The notes under the pieces were generated by a model. The model saw only the letters and a program-made list of their open reading frames with translations. It did no database searches and had not been told where the DNA came from. Position numbers and translations under genes: made by a program. This document shows positions 15,477-17,640 of a stretch of 17,640 nucleotides of DNA, one piece after another. This DNA is from Streptosporangiaceae bacterium. GTDB lineage: Bacteria > Actinomycetota > Actinomycetes > Streptosporangiales > Streptosporangiaceae. The stretch lies in NCBI GenBank assembly GCA_030041195.1, contig JASHOI010000449.1:1-17640 (forward strand), read 5' to 3'. The stretch's first letter is position 1. Each line of letters opens with the position of its first letter.

Positions 15477-15597
15477 GACAGTTCGGCCGCTGTATCCACA
15501 GCCAGGCCGGTATGAGCCCTGCTTGTCCACAGTCGGACTCATCATTCGGCGGTTGGGGTTCGGCCTCCGGCACGCTCAGGAACCGGAGGTGGTGAGG
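15477..15597 (+). promoter_or_regulatory. dprA leader with DnaA-box-like motifs (copy B of a duplicated leader)
   Basis: This is a relative of the yraN leader. It has GACAGTTCG (15477-15485), GTATCCACA (15492-15500), TTGTCCACA (15523-15531, an exact match to the high-GC actinobacterial DnaA-box form) and CCGGAGG (15583-15589), the last 8 nt before a TTG at 15598. Element spacing matches copy A at 11609-11728 to within one base. It probably carries the dprA promoter, but no hexamers could be fixed. Confidence 0.55.
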
Positions 15598-15687
15598 TTG
15601 AACCGCGGGGCCGCGCAGACAGGCAAGGTAGGTACGCCGGACAGCTCGTGTGACCGGCTGACGTCAGCGTCCGGGGCCGGGGGGTGA
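15598..15687 (+). CDS. Putative 29-residue leader ORF, resembling a yraN 5' end, coupled to dprA
   Basis: TTG-AAC at 15598 is preceded by the same ribosome-binding region as yraN. The frame encodes MNRGAAQTGKVGTPDSS and so on for 29 residues. The first codons (MN) and a Gly-Lys at positions 9-10 recall MNAKDELGKQG of yraN; the rest does not match. The stop TGA (15685-15687) overlaps the dprA GTG (15684-15686) as GTGA, the usual form of translational coupling. It may be a relic of a duplicated yraN start that now delivers ribosomes to dprA, which itself lacks a good ribosome-binding site. A peptide function is not implied. Confidence 0.4.
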   Translation: MNRGAAQTGKVGTPDSSCDRLTSASGAGG

Positions 15688-16838
15688 CGGCCGTGGCGGG
15701 CGAGAAGGAGCGGGTCGCGCGCATCGCGCTGAGCTTCGTGGCCGAGCCGGGTGATCTCGTGCTCGGCGCGCTGCTGCGGGCCTGCGGCCCGGCTGAGGCA
15801 TTCGCCGCGATCTGCGACGGCCGCCCTCCCGAGCCCGCGGTATCCGGGCCCGGGCGTATTTCCGGGCTTGGCCGTGCGATCGGGCGATGGGCGGCCCGGC
15901 TCGGCGCGGTTCCCGCCGAGTCCAGGCTGGCCGGCTGGGAGCGCGCGGGTATCCGCGTGTTGTGTCCGGGCGATCCGGAGTGGCCGACCCAGCTCGACGT
16001 GCTCGGTGACGCCCGGCCGCTGGTGCTGTGGTTGCAAGGCAATGCGGACCTGCGCTTCGCGTGCCTGCGCTCGGTCTCGGTCGTGGGGGCGCGGGCGGCG
16101 ACCGGCTATGGCGAGCACGTGGCCACCGAAATGGCAGCCGCGCTGGCCGAGAGAGGCTGGGCGGTCATCTCCGGCGGCGCCTACGGCATCGACGCCAGCG
16201 CGCACCGCGCGGCGCTCGGCGCCGAGGGGGTGACGGTGGCGGTCCTGGCCAGCGGGCTCAGCTACGGCTACCCCAAGGGCCATCACGAGCTCTTCGCCGC
16301 GATCGCCGGCCAGGGGGTCGTGCTCAGCGAGTGGCCGCCCGACCGGGCGCCGTCCAGGCCGGGATTCCTCGTCCGCAACCGGGTCATCGCGGCGCTGAGC
16401 TGCGGCACCGTGGTCGTGGAGGCCGCGCTGCGCAGCGGGGCGCTGAGCACCGCCCGGCATGCCAGGGACCTCTCCCGGCCGCTGATGGCCGTCCCGGGGC
16501 CGGTGACCTCACGCCAGTCTGAGGGCTGCCACGAGATCATCCGCGAGTGGGGCGCCGTCCTGGTGACCCGGGCGCAGGAGGTCATCGAGAACGTCTCGCC
16601 CGCCGGGGAGGGGCTGGCCGCCAGGCGCCGCGGCCCGGCCTGCTCCCGCGACAGCCTGGACCCGGAGACCACGGCCGTGCTCGAGGCCATCCCGGCCCGG
16701 GCCGGCGCGGGCACCGCCGCGATCGCGATAACCGCCGGGGTGGATCTGAGCACCGCGATCCGCTGCCTCGGTGCGCTGGCGGCGGCCGGCTTCATCGAGC
16801 GCTGTCCCCGCGGCTGGCGGTTGCGCAAGAACACCTGA
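15684..16838 (+). CDS. dprA: DNA processing protein DprA (Smf)
   Basis: DprA binds single-stranded DNA and loads RecA during uptake of transforming DNA; in non-competent actinobacteria its role is less clear. The 384-residue protein has a helical N-terminal SAM-like region, then the Rossmann domain: VSVVGARAATGYGEHVA at 131-147, SGGAYGIDASAHRAAL at 163-178, GYPKGHHELF, SEWPPDRAPSRPGFLVRNRV and the conserved GTVVVEAALRSGALSTARHA. A C-terminal winged-helix-like domain (from about 315) ends the protein. GTG 15684 is inferred from coupling with the small upstream frame; GTG 15693 is an alternative. It is separated from its usual neighbour yifB by the regulatory trio. Confidence 0.95.
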   Translation: MTAVAGEKERVARIALSFVAEPGDLVLGALLRACGPAEAFAAICDGRPPEPAVSGPGRISGLGRAIGRWAARLGAVPAESRLAGWERAGIRVLCPGDPEWPTQLDVLGDARPLVLWLQGNADLRFACLRSVSVVGARAATGYGEHVATEMAAALAERGWAVISGGAYGIDASAHRAALGAEGVTVAVLASGLSYGYPKGHHELFAAIAGQGVVLSEWPPDRAPSRPGFLVRNRVIAALSCGTVVVEAALRSGALSTARHARDLSRPLMAVPGPVTSRQSEGCHEIIREWGAVLVTRAQEVIENVSPAGEGLAARRRGPACSRDSLDPETTAVLEAIPARAGAGTAAIAITAGVDLSTAIRCLGALAAAGFIERCPRGWRLRKNT

Positions 16839-16889
16839 CACGCGCCGCGGGTACCGGAACCGCGCGGCAGATGGCAGCACACTTGGGGC

Positions 16890-17640
16890 ATGAACGCTGC
16901 CGCGCCCGCCGATCCGGGGCTGCCCGAGTGGGCAGCCGATCGCCTGGCTGCGTTCGAGAGGCATCTGACGGCCGAGCGCGGCCTGTCGGCGCATACGGTG
17001 CGCGCGTACCTCGGCGACGTCGCCGCCTTGCTTGAGAATGCCCGCGCGGGCGGCCTTGGCGACGTGGCCGGGCTGGACATCCACGTGATCCGGGCCTGGC
17101 TGGGAGCCCAGCACAGCAGCGGGATGGCGCGCGCGACGCTGGCCCGCCGGGCCGCGGCCGCCCGGGCGTTCACCGCCCTGGCGTACGCGCGGGGGTGGCT
17201 GGCCAGCGACCCCGGTCCGTTGCTGGCCACCCCCAAGGCCGCCCGTCATCTGCCGGATGTCCTGGGCCAGGATCAGATGGCGGCGGTGCTCGCGGCCGGC
17301 GAGTCCGCGCCGCAAGCCGCGGACGAGCCGCGTCAGGCCGCGATCGCGTGGCGGGACACCGCGATCATGGAACTGCTCTACGCATCCGGGATCCGGGTCA
17401 GCGAGCTGTGCGGGCTCGATGTCGGCGACATCGACGAAGGCCGCCGGACCGTCCGCGTCCTCGGCAAGGGCAACAAGGAGCGGGTCGTGCCGATCGGCAT
17501 TCCCGCGGCACAGGCGGTGCGGCGGTGGCAGCAGGCGGGCCGTCCGCTGCTGGCCACCGAGCGGTCCGGCACCGCGCTCTACCTTGGCGCGCGCGGCGGG
17601 CGGCTCGATCCGCGGACGGCGCGCCGGGTCGTGCACGCCA
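16890..17640 (+). CDS. xerC: Tyrosine recombinase XerC, 5' part (3' end outside window)
   Basis: XerC works with XerD at dif sites to resolve chromosome dimers. The 250 codons visible contain the N-terminal core-binding domain (AFERHLTAERGLSAHTVRAY at 21-40) and the first part of the catalytic domain: YASGIRVSELCGLDVGDID with catalytic Arg169, and VLGKGNKERVVPI with the beta-hairpin Lys193. The His-x-x-Arg and Tyr nucleophile would lie beyond the window. ATG 16890, 51 bp after dprA, has only a weak GGGG upstream but gives the expected N-terminus. In Mycobacterium tuberculosis xerC also lies just past dprA, which favours the housekeeping XerC over a mobile-element integrase. Confidence 0.92.
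   Translation, partial: MNAAAPADPGLPEWAADRLAAFERHLTAERGLSAHTVRAYLGDVAALLENARAGGLGDVAGLDIHVIRAWLGAQHSSGMARATLARRAAAARAFTALAYARGWLASDPGPLLATPKAARHLPDVLGQDQMAAVLAAGESAPQAADEPRQAAIAWRDTAIMELLYASGIRVSELCGLDVGDIDEGRRTVRVLGKGNKERVVPIGIPAAQAVRRWQQAGRPLLATERSGTALYLGARGGRLDPRTARRVVHA

Noticed and set aside
16890..17640. Tyrosine recombinase considered as a phage or island integrase
   Set aside because: Sequence motifs and position after dprA fit the housekeeping XerC; there is no tRNA, att-like repeat or phage gene nearby.

Overview
The window is a high-GC actinobacterial chromosome segment, most likely from a filamentous, sporulating lineage (Streptomyces / Streptosporangiales type). The evidence is the gene order smc-ftsY-...-ffh-rpsP-khpA-rimM-trmD-rplS-lepB-rnhB-DUF2469-yraN-yifB-...-dprA-xerC, which is a conserved actinobacterial housekeeping block; many GTG and TTG starts; a DivIVA-family coiled-coil protein; and a WhiJ-type XRE/DUF397/ATPase regulatory trio typical of differentiating actinomycetes. 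Almost all genes are on the + strand. No tRNA, rRNA, CRISPR array, insertion sequence or prophage was recognised.

Layout. 1-1064 is the 3' end of smc. 1115-2299 is ftsY, the membrane receptor for the signal recognition particle (SRP). 2494-4289 holds two overlapping genes, a flavohemoglobin-like protein and a DivIVA-like coiled-coil protein; this is where, from memory, mycobacteria and streptomycetes carry amt-glnB-glnD. 4398-6026 is ffh, the SRP GTPase. 6238-9043 is the translation block: ribosomal protein S16 with a very long Lys/Ala tail, KH-domain KhpA, 16S maturation factor RimM, tRNA methyltransferase TrmD and ribosomal protein L19. 9197-11491 holds signal peptidase I, RNase HII and a DUF2469 protein. 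11729-13642 holds the nuclease-fold protein YraN and the MoxR/ComM-type ATPase YifB. 13670-15446 is the regulatory trio: DUF397 and XRE genes on the - strand, and a divergent HATPase gene on the + strand. 15684-16838 is dprA, and 16890 onward is the 5' part of xerC.

How the genes fit together. FtsY and Ffh are the two GTPases of SRP targeting, and LepB removes signal peptides from exported proteins. RpsP, KhpA, RimM, TrmD and RplS serve ribosome and tRNA maturation. SMC, RNase HII, YraN, YifB, DprA and XerC form a genome maintenance and DNA uptake/processing group. The XRE/DUF397/HATPase cassette is accessory and separates yifB from dprA, which normally lie together.

The most unusual signal is non-coding. 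The leader of yraN (11609-11734) and the leader of dprA (15477-15603) are visibly the same element. Both carry a GACAGTTCG block, two DnaA-box-like TCCACA motifs about 30 bp apart, and a nearly identical ribosome-binding and TTG-AAC start region, with spacings matching to within one base. In front of dprA this leaves a 29-codon mini-ORF that begins like yraN and ends in a GTGA overlap with the dprA start. The two copies are direct repeats bracketing yraN, yifB and the regulatory trio.
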